Notes under the pieces: model-generated | What the model saw: only the letters and a program-made list of their open reading frames with translations | The model's database searches: none | Told to the model about the DNA's origin: nothing | Part shown: one piece after another, positions 53,320 to 63,316 of the stretch | How the letters are laid out: the number at the start of each line of letters is the position of its first letter | How positions within the stretch are numbered: position 1 is the stretch's first letter | Program-made: the position numbers and the translations under genes | DNA from: Sulfurospirillum sp036802865 | Lineage (GTDB): Bacteria > Campylobacterota > Campylobacteria > Campylobacterales > Sulfurospirillaceae | Reading direction: 5' to 3' | DNA length: 64,000 nt | NCBI RefSeq assembly: GCF_036802865.1 | Contig: NZ_DAIRVK010000002.1 | Span: forward strand, 1-64,000

Positions 53320-54614
53320 AAAAAATAGTTTTAACGATAATGATTTTGTTACAAGGAGTATTAGTGGGTCAAGAAGTCAGTCAAATCAATGTTAATGGTG
53401 TCGAAATTCCTGTGGTATTTGAGAAAGATGCTTCTTTGCCTATTGCTTCGGTACAATTGGTAGTCAAAAATGCAGGCAGCATGGAAGATGGTGCTAATGA
53501 AGGTATTGCAAAGTTCTTAGCAGCAATGTTAGGCGAAGGTACTAAAGAGATGGGTGCTACGGCATTTGCGGAAGAGTTAGAATTTCGTGCAATTTCACTG
53601 GGTGCACACTCGGGTGTTGAAACACTGGTTTTTGAAGCGTCAGCACTTAAAGAGCAGTTTCCTTATGCCCTCGAAATGATGAAAAAATTGCTTAAAAGTC
53701 CTAATTTTAGCAAAGAGAGTTTTGAAAAAATCAAACTTTTAACCCTCGGTATGCTTTCCAACAAAGAGAGTGACTTTGACTACATTGCAAACCTTAATTT
53801 ACAAAAACTTATTTTTGAAAATACACCTTTTGCACATGCATACAGTGGTGATGTTAAAAGCATTAAAGCCCTCAAGCTCAAAGATGTTGAGAGTTTTTAT
53901 AAAGAGCGTGTGAATTTGGAGAGTTTAATTATTGTTGCGGGTGGTGACATTGAACTTGATGAACTTAAAAAACTTCTTCTACCTGTTCTTTCTGAGATCA
54001 AACACGGTAAGCATCGTGAAGTTGCTTATTTTGATGCAAACAAAAATGCGAAAGAGTTTATTGTAAACAAAGAAAGTGAACAAGCGTATATCTATTTTGG
54101 GGCTCCTTTTTATATGAAAAGTGGCGATCCAGAGGCATATAAAGCCAAAGTTGCAAGCTTTATCTTAGGCGAGAGCGGTTTTGGAAGTCGTTTGATGGAA
54201 GAGATACGCGTTAAACGTGGCTTGGCATATTCAAGTTACAGCAGAAGCAGTATTGGAAAATCAAGCAGCAGTTTTACAGGGCATCTTCAAACCAAAAATG
54301 AGAATTTGGATGAAGCCAAAAAAGTGGTTGCTGCTGAAATCAAACGCTTTGTGGATGAAGGCGTTACTGAAGAAGAATTAGCACAAGCCAAACGTTTTTT
54401 ACTTGGGAGCGAGCCTCTTCGCAACGAGACACTTTCACAACGTCTTTCACGGGCTTTCTTTGAGTATTACAGTGGATTTGAACTCGGGCATTCTAAAAAA
54501 CAGTTAGATAAAATCGAGAAGTTGAGCCTTGAAGAACTTAACAGTTTCATTAAAAAACACGATGAAATCACAGCACTTAGCTTTTCAGTAGTCACGAAAC
54601 GTGCAAAACCTTGA
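53316..54614 (+). CDS. M16-family peptidase homologue lacking the HxxEH motif
   Basis: The 432-residue protein has an N-terminal signal or membrane segment (about 1-18) and two M16-type halves. In the first the catalytic H-x-x-E-H should lie in G-I-A-x-F-L-x-x-M-L, but it reads G-I-A-K-F-L-A-A-M-L: both His and the Glu are replaced. The later R-G-L-A-Y-S-S motif (about 300) is kept. It therefore looks like the non-catalytic subunit type (compare the processing-peptidase partner). It is coupled to mqnC by an ATGA overlap and overlaps recG. Confidence 0.85.
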   Translation: MKKIVLTIMILLQGVLVGQEVSQINVNGVEIPVVFEKDASLPIASVQLVVKNAGSMEDGANEGIAKFLAAMLGEGTKEMGATAFAEELEFRAISLGAHSGVETLVFEASALKEQFPYALEMMKKLLKSPNFSKESFEKIKLLTLGMLSNKESDFDYIANLNLQKLIFENTPFAHAYSGDVKSIKALKLKDVESFYKERVNLESLIIVAGGDIELDELKKLLLPVLSEIKHGKHREVAYFDANKNAKEFIVNKESEQAYIYFGAPFYMKSGDPEAYKAKVASFILGESGFGSRLMEEIRVKRGLAYSSYSRSSIGKSSSSFTGHLQTKNENLDEAKKVVAAEIKRFVDEGVTEEELAQAKRFLLGSEPLRNETLSQRLSRAFFEYYSGFELGHSKKQLDKIEKLSLEELNSFIKKHDEITALSFSVVTKRAKP

Positions 54615-56433
54615 ATGTGATCCGCTCGATAAGGAACGCTTTAAAAAGATAGGAGTAGGGACGCTTTTAGACTTAGCGCTACTCCTGCCTCATTCGTATG
54701 AAAATACAACCCTCACACCTGCACCTCTTTTGGAGCAGATCAATACGGTGCATGTCAAAGTCCTTTCTCTCAAACAAAGCCCTAAAGTGTTTCAAATTGT
54801 TTTCTTTTGCGAAGCATGGCAAACCAACCTTGATGGCGTTATATTTGCAGCAAAGCCCTACCATAAGGCACTTTTTAAAGTGGGTAGTGAGCTGTACATC
54901 AACGGAAAAGTGCAGTATAACAGTAGTAGAATGCAGATCGTACAACCCAAAATCATCACAACGATCAATACGCTCATCCCCAAATACAAAACGCCACTAC
55001 AGAATAAAACGGTTATGGATATAATGAAGCGTTATCTAACGTTGGAAGCACTCTTAAATGAAGGCTTACAGGTAAGTGAAGTAAAGAGTCTTTTGAGCTT
55101 GCATTTTCCTACGGCTAAAGAAGCAAGTACGCTAGGAAGTTTTGGTTACTCGGAGTCCATTCTAAAAGTACTTAAATATGTCGAGATACATAACTACCTT
55201 AAAAAACTCTCTGGCAAAAAGGTCAGTTTCCCCTCATGTTGTAAACTTGATGGCGATGAAAAGCCCTTTATTGGGTCTTTACCTTTTACCCTTACCTTAG
55301 ATCAGCAAAAAGTTATTGGTGAGATTAAACGAGATTTTTTAAGTGAAAATGCGGCGAAGCGTGTCGTCATGGGCGATGTGGGGTGTGGTAAAACCATGGT
55401 GATTTTAAGCTCTGTGATGATGGCATACCCGCAAAAATCTGTTTTGATGGCGCCGACAACGGTACTTGCCAACCAACTTTTTGAAGAAGCAGGGAAGTTC
55501 TTACCCAAACATGTCAAGACACTTTTAGTGACACAAGAGGCTGATGTAAAGGAAAATTTAGCTGATTTTGATTTTATCATCGGCACACATGCATTGCTTT
55601 ATAGGGAACTTCCTGTGTGTGCGCTTGTGATGGTCGATGAACAGCATCGTTTTGGAACGAAACAGCGTTCGCTTCTTTCAGCCCTTGTTTCAAAGCAGGC
55701 ATGGCATCCACACTATTTACAGTTTTCAGCAACACCGATTCCTCGAACACTCAGTATGATTCAGTCTTCTTTGGTCGATTTTTCGTTCATTAAGATGTTA
55801 CCGTTTCCAAAAGACATTACCACCAAAGTGATCGCAAAAAAGGACTTTAAAGCGTTGGTTGAACACCTTCACGCTGAAATCGCTCAGAATCACCAGTGTA
55901 TTATTGTCTATCCGTTGGTTGAGGAAAGCGAGATGATTAACTACCAGTCCATTGATGAGGGGCGTGGCTTTTGGGAGAAAAACTTTGATGGCGTTTTTGT
56001 TACATACGGTAAAGATAAAAACAAAGAAGAGGTACTCAAAGCCTTCAAAGAAGAGGGCAATTTGCTTATCTCAACGACGGTTGTAGAAGTAGGGATCTCA
56101 CTTCCAAAGCTTTCAACGATAGTCATTGTTGGAGCTGAACGATTGGGCCTTGCGAGTTTACATCAGCTCAGAGGTCGTGTCAGTCGCAATGGTTTAAAAG
56201 GATTTTGTTACCTTTATACCAATTTAGCCAAGAGCGAGAGGCTTGAAAAGTTTAGTCAAACACTCGATGGATTTGAAATTGCAGAGCTTGATTTAGAGTT
56301 TCGACAAGGCGGAGATGTTGTTGGTGGAGTAATTCAAAGTGGTAAAAAGTTGGTTTGGTTTGATATGGTCAGTGATGAGGAAATTTTAAGAGAAGCAAAA
56401 CGTAGGTTGGAGGAGGCTAAAAGCCCCCTCTAG
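54601..56433 (+). CDS. recG: ATP-dependent DNA helicase RecG
   Basis: The 610-residue protein remodels stalled forks and Holliday junctions. An OB-fold wedge (about 50-130) precedes the helicase core: Walker A in G-D-V-G-C-G-K-T (about 254), Walker B box D-E-Q-H (about 345), and late R-G-R-V-S-R-N (about 523). It is shorter than E. coli RecG, as usual in Campylobacterota. It starts at a GTG inside the M16 gene end. Convergent with hpf, five bases apart. Confidence 0.93.
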   Translation: MQNLECDPLDKERFKKIGVGTLLDLALLLPHSYENTTLTPAPLLEQINTVHVKVLSLKQSPKVFQIVFFCEAWQTNLDGVIFAAKPYHKALFKVGSELYINGKVQYNSSRMQIVQPKIITTINTLIPKYKTPLQNKTVMDIMKRYLTLEALLNEGLQVSEVKSLLSLHFPTAKEASTLGSFGYSESILKVLKYVEIHNYLKKLSGKKVSFPSCCKLDGDEKPFIGSLPFTLTLDQQKVIGEIKRDFLSENAAKRVVMGDVGCGKTMVILSSVMMAYPQKSVLMAPTTVLANQLFEEAGKFLPKHVKTLLVTQEADVKENLADFDFIIGTHALLYRELPVCALVMVDEQHRFGTKQRSLLSALVSKQAWHPHYLQFSATPIPRTLSMIQSSLVDFSFIKMLPFPKDITTKVIAKKDFKALVEHLHAEIAQNHQCIIVYPLVEESEMINYQSIDEGRGFWEKNFDGVFVTYGKDKNKEEVLKAFKEEGNLLISTTVVEVGISLPKLSTIVIVGAERLGLASLHQLRGRVSRNGLKGFCYLYTNLAKSERLEKFSQTLDGFEIAELDLEFRQGGDVVGGVIQSGKKLVWFDMVSDEEILREAKRRLEEAKSPL

Positions 56434-56438
56434 GTCTA

Positions 56439-56960
56439 TTAATACAATCCAAATCTTCCGTCAGTTTTTTTATACATTACGCGGAATTTATCTTCCATGT
56501 CGTGGAAAACAATAAATTGTCTGTCACTTTCTTTGAGCTCATTCATAGCATCTTCAACCTCGACAGGTTTGTAGCTGTTAAGACGCATTGGAACGATCTC
56601 ATCATCACTACCCTCCGCATTTTCAGTCGTTTCTACTACATCAAGCCCTTCAATAGGCTTATGTGTGTTGATTTTATCGTGGTGACGACGAAGTACTTTT
56701 TTCGCACGTTCAATCGCAAGATCAACCGCAGCATACACATCTTTGTCTTTTTGTTGAATAACAACGGTGTTTTTATGTGCCATGTTAATAGCAAACTCGA
56801 CATTGAAGCCTTTTTTGCCATTTTTTTCGTCCGCTGAGATCACAGTACGCACAGAGATAATGTCCAAATTGTATTTGCCAAGAGCATCAACCGCTCCTTC
56901 AACATAAGCCTTGATCGGCTCGGTCAAATCAAATTGTTTTCCTACGATACTTGTGTTCAT
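56439..56960 (-). CDS. hpf: Ribosome hibernation promoting factor, long form
   Basis: The 173-residue protein has an N-terminal HPF/YfiA domain (about 1-100; D-V-Y-A-A-V-D-L-A) and a C-terminal dimerisation domain (about 115-173, ending with K-K-T-D-G-R-F-G-L-Y). Long HPF joins two 70S ribosomes into 100S dimers in stationary phase. AAGGAGACAAG precedes the ATG. The leader holds a small ACCCC/GGGGT hairpin at 56978-56991. Confidence 0.93.
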   Translation of the reverse strand: MNTSIVGKQFDLTEPIKAYVEGAVDALGKYNLDIISVRTVISADEKNGKKGFNVEFAINMAHKNTVVIQQKDKDVYAAVDLAIERAKKVLRRHHDKINTHKPIEGLDVVETTENAEGSDDEIVPMRLNSYKPVEVEDAMNELKESDRQFIVFHDMEDKFRVMYKKTDGRFGLY

Positions 56961-57050
56961 CTTGTCTCCTTTTCCTTACCCCTCTTGGGGTTGATAAAAC
57001 AAGTATAACAAAACGAACCTTAAAGCAAAAGGAGGTCTAAACGGCTAATA

Positions 57051-57515
57051 TTAGGGCTTTTGGATGGTACGGCGATGAAGTCTAATAGGCTCTGTGGAGA
57101 TATTATTGCCAGGTGTTAATTCCACAATAGTGTCAATGATAACAGTGACATTAGAGTCTATAGTACTAATGTTAGATTCACTGAATTTTTGGCAAGGTCT
57201 TGCTACATTGCTTGCTGGTAAACCGATCCCTAAATAGTTGATAGAAATGTTAATATCAAAGAGTGGGGTGGCTGTATTTGGGAACTGTGCATTTATGGTA
57301 TTTAAACAACCATTTGTTGCATTAATTTCATGTGCGCTGATGGCTAAAAGTGCATACTCGGTACCACTTTGTACTAAAAGTTCTGCTTGTTCTCGAAGAT
57401 ACGTATCGCTGGTTTGTTTAACATTAAGTGTTGAAAAAGAGAGTGCCAAAGCACCTATCGTTGCTATGAGAACTATAAAAACAATCGCGGTGATAAGTGA
57501 AAATCCTCTGCGCAT
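57051..57515 (-). CDS. Type IV prepilin-like minor pilin, PilX/MshP type
   Basis: The 154-residue protein starts R-R-G-F-S-L-I-T-A-I-V-F-I: a short basic leader, Gly-Phe prepilin cleavage site and hydrophobic N-terminal helix. The fifth mature residue is Thr where pilins usually have Glu, as in the PilX/MshP class that seeds the pilus tip. Its ATG overlaps the previous gene's TGA. It is the last of four coupled genes with the giant lectin-like protein upstream. Confidence 0.78.
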   Translation of the reverse strand: MRRGFSLITAIVFIVLIATIGALALSFSTLNVKQTSDTYLREQAELLVQSGTEYALLAISAHEINATNGCLNTINAQFPNTATPLFDINISINYLGIGLPASNVARPCQKFSESNISTIDSNVTVIIDTIVELTPGNNISTEPIRLHRRTIQKP

Positions 57516-58405
57516 CAATAAATAACCTTCTCTTTGCAAATAGCAATGCGATCACCCGTGCCTGTTTCATTATTGTCATGTAAACAGAGTTTTAGGCGAA
57601 TGACCGTGTCATCTTGTTTGAATTGAAAAAGGCTCACATGTTCGGCAAGTACTTCATTACCATTGCTATTATAATTTTGACCTAACCATGGCTGATAGTT
57701 AAAACGAAGTGTTAAATTAAAATCGGTTGAGTTAAAATTACTGGGGACAATGGCATAGGCTGAATGAGCTAAAGCGTAATGCTCATAAATGTCAGTTGGG
57801 ATATCTATAGCATAATTAATTGTTAAGATATCATCCGTATTTCTTATTACTCTAATTGTTGCAGTTCCATTAGTGTTAATATTGTTTTGAGCCCAACCAA
57901 AATCACCAGCATTGTAAGCCGTTTGAAAAATAAGAGCAGCTTCTCTCCCTGCTGTTAAATCAACAGCACCTTCGGTTAATGCACTCATCGTATTGCCAGT
58001 AAATGTAAGATTGCTATCGGTGGTTTTTAATGTACGTGCTGTCTTGTTGGTATTTACATGGTCTAAGTCGATAAATCCACTCCATCCCGGAGGTGAACTT
58101 AAAAGGCTTTCATTACTATAGCCTATCCACTCTATAATCGAGTAGCTATTGTCACTGTTTGAAAGTCCTGTAAAATTTCCATTTTCTCTGCGTGCGATGG
58201 TGCTTGGTTTAATGCGATACTGCAACCGCTTGGCAATTTGCTCTAGTGTAAGCTCCGTTTGTATCTCTAGTTGGTTCATGGCTCTTGATTGTATGTAGTT
58301 TTTGTAGAGTGTAAGTACAATCTCAGAGCCAATACTTGCCACAATGCCCAAAATAACGATGACCATTACAAGTTCGATCATTGTAAATGCTTTTTTCATT
58401 ACCAT
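57515..58405 (-). CDS. Type IV prepilin-like minor pilin, PilW/MshO type
   Basis: The 296-residue protein has K-K-A-F-T-M-I-E-L-V-M-V-I-V-I-L-G-I near the start: cleavage after Ala-like leader before Phe, with Glu5, and a long hydrophobic helix. Its large globular part has little recognisable sequence. Length and place suggest the PilW/MshO class. It overlaps the neighbouring starts, indicating one mRNA. Confidence 0.78.
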   Translation of the reverse strand: MVMKKAFTMIELVMVIVILGIVASIGSEIVLTLYKNYIQSRAMNQLEIQTELTLEQIAKRLQYRIKPSTIARRENGNFTGLSNSDNSYSIIEWIGYSNESLLSSPPGWSGFIDLDHVNTNKTARTLKTTDSNLTFTGNTMSALTEGAVDLTAGREAALIFQTAYNAGDFGWAQNNINTNGTATIRVIRNTDDILTINYAIDIPTDIYEHYALAHSAYAIVPSNFNSTDFNLTLRFNYQPWLGQNYNSNGNEVLAEHVSLFQFKQDDTVIRLKLCLHDNNETGTGDRIAICKEKVIY

Positions 58406-59076
58406 GTCTTCTTTGCCACTTTACTCTGCCCAATATTGGATGAAAAAGCGAACATTGATATTGGGTTATCAAGACCTGTTGCGGTTGCAGTTACTCGAAT
58501 CATTTTTATATTGGTGCTATTGGTTGTGTTATGGTCTGGATCGAATATAAAGGTTATACCATTATTTGCATAGCTATTTCCAGCCGGAAGCGTGTCTATT
58601 ATATAATTAACAGTGGTCCTAAGTCTTACATTATAGATAAAATCATCAAGAGCGTTTATGGTTTTGTTTTCATCTTTGCCATCAAAATCATCAATATCTG
58701 AAGGAGTACCTACTGTTCCAAAATTAACTTTCGTGGTAGGAACAATCGTAAGAGTATCCCATAAACGCCTTCGACCATCGGCTAAAACATGCCCTTTGCG
58801 TCTTATAGTGCTTGTATTAAAGTCAGTAGCAGTATCAACAGATGCAGGTATGTTTAAAACGCGCTCGATATCGGCTGTTGCATCATAGGTGTTTTGATCC
58901 CATTGATAGGCTAAGACGTAAGAGAGTTTTGTTTTGATAGAGAGTATAACCTCTTGGCGTAGGGAAAAGCTATTGCTATTTTGTACTTGCGTCAAAATAA
59001 GCGGTAAGCTCATAACAGCAACGCCTATAATGACAATAGCAAATACCAGTTCTATCATCGCTATCGCTTTTTTCAT
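58399..59076 (-). CDS. Type IV prepilin-like minor pilin, MshD type
   Basis: The 225-residue protein starts K-K-A-I-A-M-I-E-L-V-F-A-I-V-I-I-G-V, a prepilin N terminus with Glu5. The remainder is Asn/Asp-rich beta sequence. It begins one base after the giant gene's stop. By position it corresponds to MshD in MSHA loci (inference). Confidence 0.78.
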   Translation of the reverse strand: MKKAIAMIELVFAIVIIGVAVMSLPLILTQVQNSNSFSLRQEVILSIKTKLSYVLAYQWDQNTYDATADIERVLNIPASVDTATDFNTSTIRRKGHVLADGRRRLWDTLTIVPTTKVNFGTVGTPSDIDDFDGKDENKTINALDDFIYNVRLRTTVNYIIDTLPAGNSYANNGITFIFDPDHNTTNSTNIKMIRVTATATGLDNPISMFAFSSNIGQSKVAKKTW

Positions 59077-59077
59077 G

Positions 59078-62000
59078 TTACCAGTTCATCTTTCTATTGC
59101 TACGTGTAATATTGGTATCATTTGTAAATGCACCGGTTGTATGCGACGTATCGTTTCTATCAACATTTCCGGCCCCTGACCAGTTTCCAGCACGTGTAAA
59201 TTCGACATTGAAATCATTGGTCGTAGCATTGGCATTGAAAGGATTAAAAATAAGCCACGCAGAAGGTGTCATAAGAATACGATCAACATACGGCGCAGTT
59301 GCATTGGTAAGTGGATGACTGGTATCAAATCCTTGAGCGTTAATTGTACTAGTATTTGGATTTGCAATGGTGGTAGTACCTATTTTCCCAAATTGAGAGA
59401 CATTACCAAATGTAGTGTTCGTATGGAGAGGATTTTGGTACCAGCTTATAGAAAGAGGGCTTTGCATGCCGATAGCATTGAATCCCGTTGCATTACAATT
59501 GGCACAATAAACCTCATAACGAATCGTTGCAGGGATAGGGCTTGTCTCTCGATAATCGGTTGAATAAACACGTCCGTAATAAAATGTAGCATTTTGATTT
59601 AATGTCACTGCCCCACTTGCCAGATCAGCATCATTTGTGGTTAGGTTTTGAATGGTAAATCTAAAAGGCTGAACAGGTTTTGTGCTGTTTCGGTCAAAAT
59701 TGATCAAATAATTCGTCTCTGCCATACCTCTTGTCGTACTATCAAAAAGAGCTTTGGAGAGAGGTATGCGATAAGAGGAGCTATTAGCTAATGTAACAGT
59801 TCCATTAAGGTCGTGTTTTTTTTCGTACCATAAAAATTTACTTAAATTGGTTAGCGTAGTACCTATGGTATTTGTGCTTAGGGTAAGATTGGCATCTTTG
59901 GCATAGCATAAAGCTGTATAGTTTGACAGGAGTGCATTTGTAGCGCTGCGTGCTGAAATATTGAGATCTAAAGGTGCGGAAATATCACGATTTGGACTGG
60001 TAGTAAATTGTTCAAAATTGGAAAGATAGGTAAATCCATTACTGCCATTACTAAATGCCCCTGTGATTAAAAAAGTACTTGGCACAACGGTTATCGTTTG
60101 AGAATAAGGTGTGATGTAGCGCTGTGCATCGGGTGTATCGGCAAGGTCGACAAGTGCAAATTCAGCACCAGGAATTTCATGTATGGAAACAGTATAATCT
60201 CCAACATTTGGTAAACTATATTGAGAAGAAGATGTAACACCATTAGTAAACCCTATTGTAGGGCTAAATTGAATGGAGTTAACTGTACATGTTTTGGTAG
60301 AGTCGCTAATGTCAACATCAACTTTAAACGAAGTATTTGCTGTTTCATTATAGTTCGTTGCTCCTGTTCCTCCATATTGATTTGCTTGAAATGTGATAGA
60401 TGTATTTTTATCAGCAATGAAGGTTTGATTCGCAGTAATGGTACTGTTGAAATTGTTTGGTCGAATGGCAAAATTATCACTTGAACAATTCAAATCGGTA
60501 TAACTGCTACCACTTTTTTTACCGAACTGCACACGTACATTTTTATAGGCACCGGGAATAGTGGTTGTAATTGTAGTTGGGTTGACGGATGAGAGATTGA
60601 GATCTTGCCAAGAGGTAAGGGCTGTTGTCCCACTTGGGCACTGCGCATTATCGACAAGTCGCCATCCAACGAGTCCTGTTGTGTAATTTTGATATTGTGC
60701 ATTATCAATTGATGCAGCTTTGAGAGTGAAGGGTTGATTGGCAATTTTTGTGTATATTTTACGGCTTATGTTTACAGGAGGTGCACCTAGAATAGATGTC
60801 TCCCACGCGTCAAAAAAAGTGGATAAGATTGGTTCTTGACCTAACGTACCACAGTTGAGTGCTTTTATTGTTACATTATCAAAAGAGTGAAAATTATAAT
60901 TATCTCCTGTTGAACCTGTAAAACTGAGTTTGAAATTATCTGGGGCTGTCGCTACTTGTGTTGCATCGACGCCATTCATATTAGGGAGAATTTTATAGCC
61001 ATTGCCATCATTGATATCTCTCCGAACGGTAATAATAGTTCCACTTCGAGTATCAATCGTAAATTTATATTTGTTACTCGGTGCAGGAGTTGTTGAAGCA
61101 GTATTGTCAATTCCGACACCTGTGGATGTTTGCAAATTTCCACTATTGGCTATAAAACAATATCCTTTAGATCGATCAGTCCCTTGTTTTCCTCGAATAG
61201 TTACAGAGTCTAATATGGCGCTTGTTGAAGGATGACTTGAACAGGTATTACCTCTTCCTTCATTGTCATTGGCAAAGTTTCCATATTCGTCCAAGCCAAA
61301 TCCAAGCCATCCACCTGCAAAACCTAATGTTCCCGTTCTTTGAGCATATCCAAGTGATCCACCATAAGCTCCTGCTACAGCTGTAACGTTGGCATCCGAT
61401 AGTACAACGGCAACACCATCTGCTCCATTCCCCGCATAGGCATTGTGCTCAAATTCGATTTCAACCAAATTGTTTTTGGATGGAAAATCTCCAACAAGTG
61501 AAATTCCTGAAGAGATATTTTGCTGTTTTTGTGTTAAGAGTAGTTTATTGTCGGTAATGTTTGGTGGATATGTTCCTGTACTAATAATGCTCCATTTAGA
61601 ACCTAAATTGGCACGATTAAAATCATCGGTAAAACACGTTTGAAGTGTCTCTGCACAAGGGCAAGATCGTGTTGAACCATCAAAATTTTTACCCGCGTAT
61701 TCATTGGCATAAATAGCTTGAATTTGACTATCTGAGAGAACTGAACCAAAAATCTTAAATTCGTCTACTCCTCCACTTAAAGCTTGATTGTTGAGGTTAT
61801 CTTGCGATGATAAAATGTAGTTGATTGTTCCTGAAACACCTCGTGAAACAGTGTTGACAGATGTTCCGTCGAGATAAATGGTCGTAGAATTCCCACTTTT
61901 GGTTAATACAATATGATGCCACCCTGATAAATTAGATGCAAAAGTATCTTCTTTTGAGCTGGATCCATTCCAAACACCCCAATCAATAGAATTATTGGAT

Positions 62001-63187
62001 GAATTTGTCACTAAATAAGCTAAATCGCCACCACCTACAATGGAACCAAATACATGATACTTGGTCGTAATATTGTTTTGTTGCAAAGGAAATTTTATCC
62101 ACGTTGAAAGTGTCCAGTTGGATGGAATCGCGAAATTTGTTTGTGGTTTTAAATATCCCGTAGGAGTTGATGCGCCATTAGAATATTTACACAATACACT
62201 CGGAGAACTTGAACTATTGCTCAGTGAATTGTAGCGTGTTGCATTTCTTCCATTGGCGCTACTGTCTAGTACTTCTCCTGCTGTGCCATTCCATGAGCAC
62301 TCATCAAATCGATACTCTACAACCAAGCCTTGTTGACAAGGTTCCCCTGTATTAGGCGTACAATTTCCATAGATAACACTACTAAAATCTTTAATAATAG
62401 TCTGAACATTTGTCCAGATTGGAGCGGTTATATTGGCATAAACCGTTGAGCTGTTCAGAATATAAACATAATTTCCAGATGATATATTTGTAGGTGATGT
62501 TGAAGAACCTATGGTACTTCCTGAAATATAGACAGGCACATTTTGAGTTGTAATACTACCACTTGTCATTATTACATAATTTAATTGAACACCATTTCCT
62601 CCTGAGGTTGAAAGTGCTCCACTGATAGTTCCACCTGTAATATTAATTGTATTATTTGTAGCCGTGATAGTCGTAGCAGTTATGTTGGTATTGCTGGTAA
62701 TAATACCATTGCCTCCACCTGAATAAATATTGCCTACAATAGTACTGTTGAGAATATAAACAGTATTAACAGTTGCTCGGATGTTTCCGTATACTGTAGC
62801 TCCATATAAGGTTATTTGATTCGAGTCTGATGTTATTGAACCATAAACAGTATTGTTGCTGTTGTAAAATGTGATACCACCGCTTTGTGAATAGAGATTA
62901 ATCGCATATAAACTAGATCCAACAGAATTATTTCCATTAAAAGTCATACCATTAGCGACAGATAATGTGTAATTCCCTGTACTTGTGATGACATCGCCGT
63001 ATCCAAATGTAATAGAATTACTTGCACATGTATATGTTGTACCTGAAATAGTCCAATTATTGAGATTGCCTCCACATGAAGGTAAAGCGTTTTTTGTGCC
63101 ATCTAGTGTGTATGTAGCGGCAAAAGAGCAGATAAGTGTAGAATGTAATAAAAATATCCATAAGAACCATCTATTTTTATTTTTCAT
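59078..63187 (-). CDS. Giant secreted lectin-like protein, MshQ type
   Basis: The 1369-residue protein starts with a signal peptide (about 1-23). Residues about 25-270 are Asn/Thr/Ser-rich repeats (motifs like Y-G-N-I, T-G-N, I-Y-S-G-G-G-N) likely forming a beta-helix. About 285-500 is a LamG/concanavalin-like domain (L-D-G-T-S-V, G-V-D-E-F-K-I-F). About 515-775 is an L-type-lectin-like domain (G-F-G-L-D-E-Y-G-N-F). About 780-1369 resembles the DUF6701 region of MshQ (marker F-A-I-R-P-N-N-F). This order matches MshQ, the predicted adhesin at the MSHA pilus tip. It is the first gene of the pilin cluster. The long repeats are codon-biased to A/T. Confidence 0.8.
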   Translation of the reverse strand: MKNKNRWFLWIFLLHSTLICSFAATYTLDGTKNALPSCGGNLNNWTISGTTYTCASNSITFGYGDVITSTGNYTLSVANGMTFNGNNSVGSSLYAINLYSQSGGITFYNSNNTVYGSITSDSNQITLYGATVYGNIRATVNTVYILNSTIVGNIYSGGGNGIITSNTNITATTITATNNTINITGGTISGALSTSGGNGVQLNYVIMTSGSITTQNVPVYISGSTIGSSTSPTNISSGNYVYILNSSTVYANITAPIWTNVQTIIKDFSSVIYGNCTPNTGEPCQQGLVVEYRFDECSWNGTAGEVLDSSANGRNATRYNSLSNSSSSPSVLCKYSNGASTPTGYLKPQTNFAIPSNWTLSTWIKFPLQQNNITTKYHVFGSIVGGGDLAYLVTNSSNNSIDWGVWNGSSSKEDTFASNLSGWHHIVLTKSGNSTTIYLDGTSVNTVSRGVSGTINYILSSQDNLNNQALSGGVDEFKIFGSVLSDSQIQAIYANEYAGKNFDGSTRSCPCAETLQTCFTDDFNRANLGSKWSIISTGTYPPNITDNKLLLTQKQQNISSGISLVGDFPSKNNLVEIEFEHNAYAGNGADGVAVVLSDANVTAVAGAYGGSLGYAQRTGTLGFAGGWLGFGLDEYGNFANDNEGRGNTCSSHPSTSAILDSVTIRGKQGTDRSKGYCFIANSGNLQTSTGVGIDNTASTTPAPSNKYKFTIDTRSGTIITVRRDINDGNGYKILPNMNGVDATQVATAPDNFKLSFTGSTGDNYNFHSFDNVTIKALNCGTLGQEPILSTFFDAWETSILGAPPVNISRKIYTKIANQPFTLKAASIDNAQYQNYTTGLVGWRLVDNAQCPSGTTALTSWQDLNLSSVNPTTITTTIPGAYKNVRVQFGKKSGSSYTDLNCSSDNFAIRPNNFNSTITANQTFIADKNTSITFQANQYGGTGATNYNETANTSFKVDVDISDSTKTCTVNSIQFSPTIGFTNGVTSSSQYSLPNVGDYTVSIHEIPGAEFALVDLADTPDAQRYITPYSQTITVVPSTFLITGAFSNGSNGFTYLSNFEQFTTSPNRDISAPLDLNISARSATNALLSNYTALCYAKDANLTLSTNTIGTTLTNLSKFLWYEKKHDLNGTVTLANSSSYRIPLSKALFDSTTRGMAETNYLINFDRNSTKPVQPFRFTIQNLTTNDADLASGAVTLNQNATFYYGRVYSTDYRETSPIPATIRYEVYCANCNATGFNAIGMQSPLSISWYQNPLHTNTTFGNVSQFGKIGTTTIANPNTSTINAQGFDTSHPLTNATAPYVDRILMTPSAWLIFNPFNANATTNDFNVEFTRAGNWSGAGNVDRNDTSHTTGAFTNDTNITRSNRKMNW

Positions 63188-63267
63188 TCAAACAAATCCC
63201 TTGTTTTTTTATATCATTTAGAGTGTTAGTGTTAGAATTTATTGTACTAAATATCAAGAAGTATCCA

Positions 63268-63298
63268 ATCACGATTGCTCGTAAAGAGCCATCGTGAT
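63268..63298 (-). terminator. Hairpin between fliW and the MshQ-like gene
   Basis: Stem ATCACGAT-t-GCTC with GAGC-c-ATCGTGAT, one mismatch, 5-base loop. It separates fliW from the pilin operon; the T tract is on the wrong side, so function is uncertain. Confidence 0.45.
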
Positions 63299-63316
63299 AA
63301 GTAAAAATCTATAAGG

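Noticed and set aside
56409..56432. Terminator in the last codons of recG
   Set aside because: The GAGGAGGCT/AGCCCCCTC arms have a mismatch and no T tract; it may be coding coincidence.
57051..58405. Assignment of the prepilin genes as type II secretion pseudopilins
   Set aside because: The sizes, the Thr at position 5 in one, and the linked MshQ-like giant fit pilus-tip minor pilins better; no gsp gene is adjacent. It is not fully excluded.
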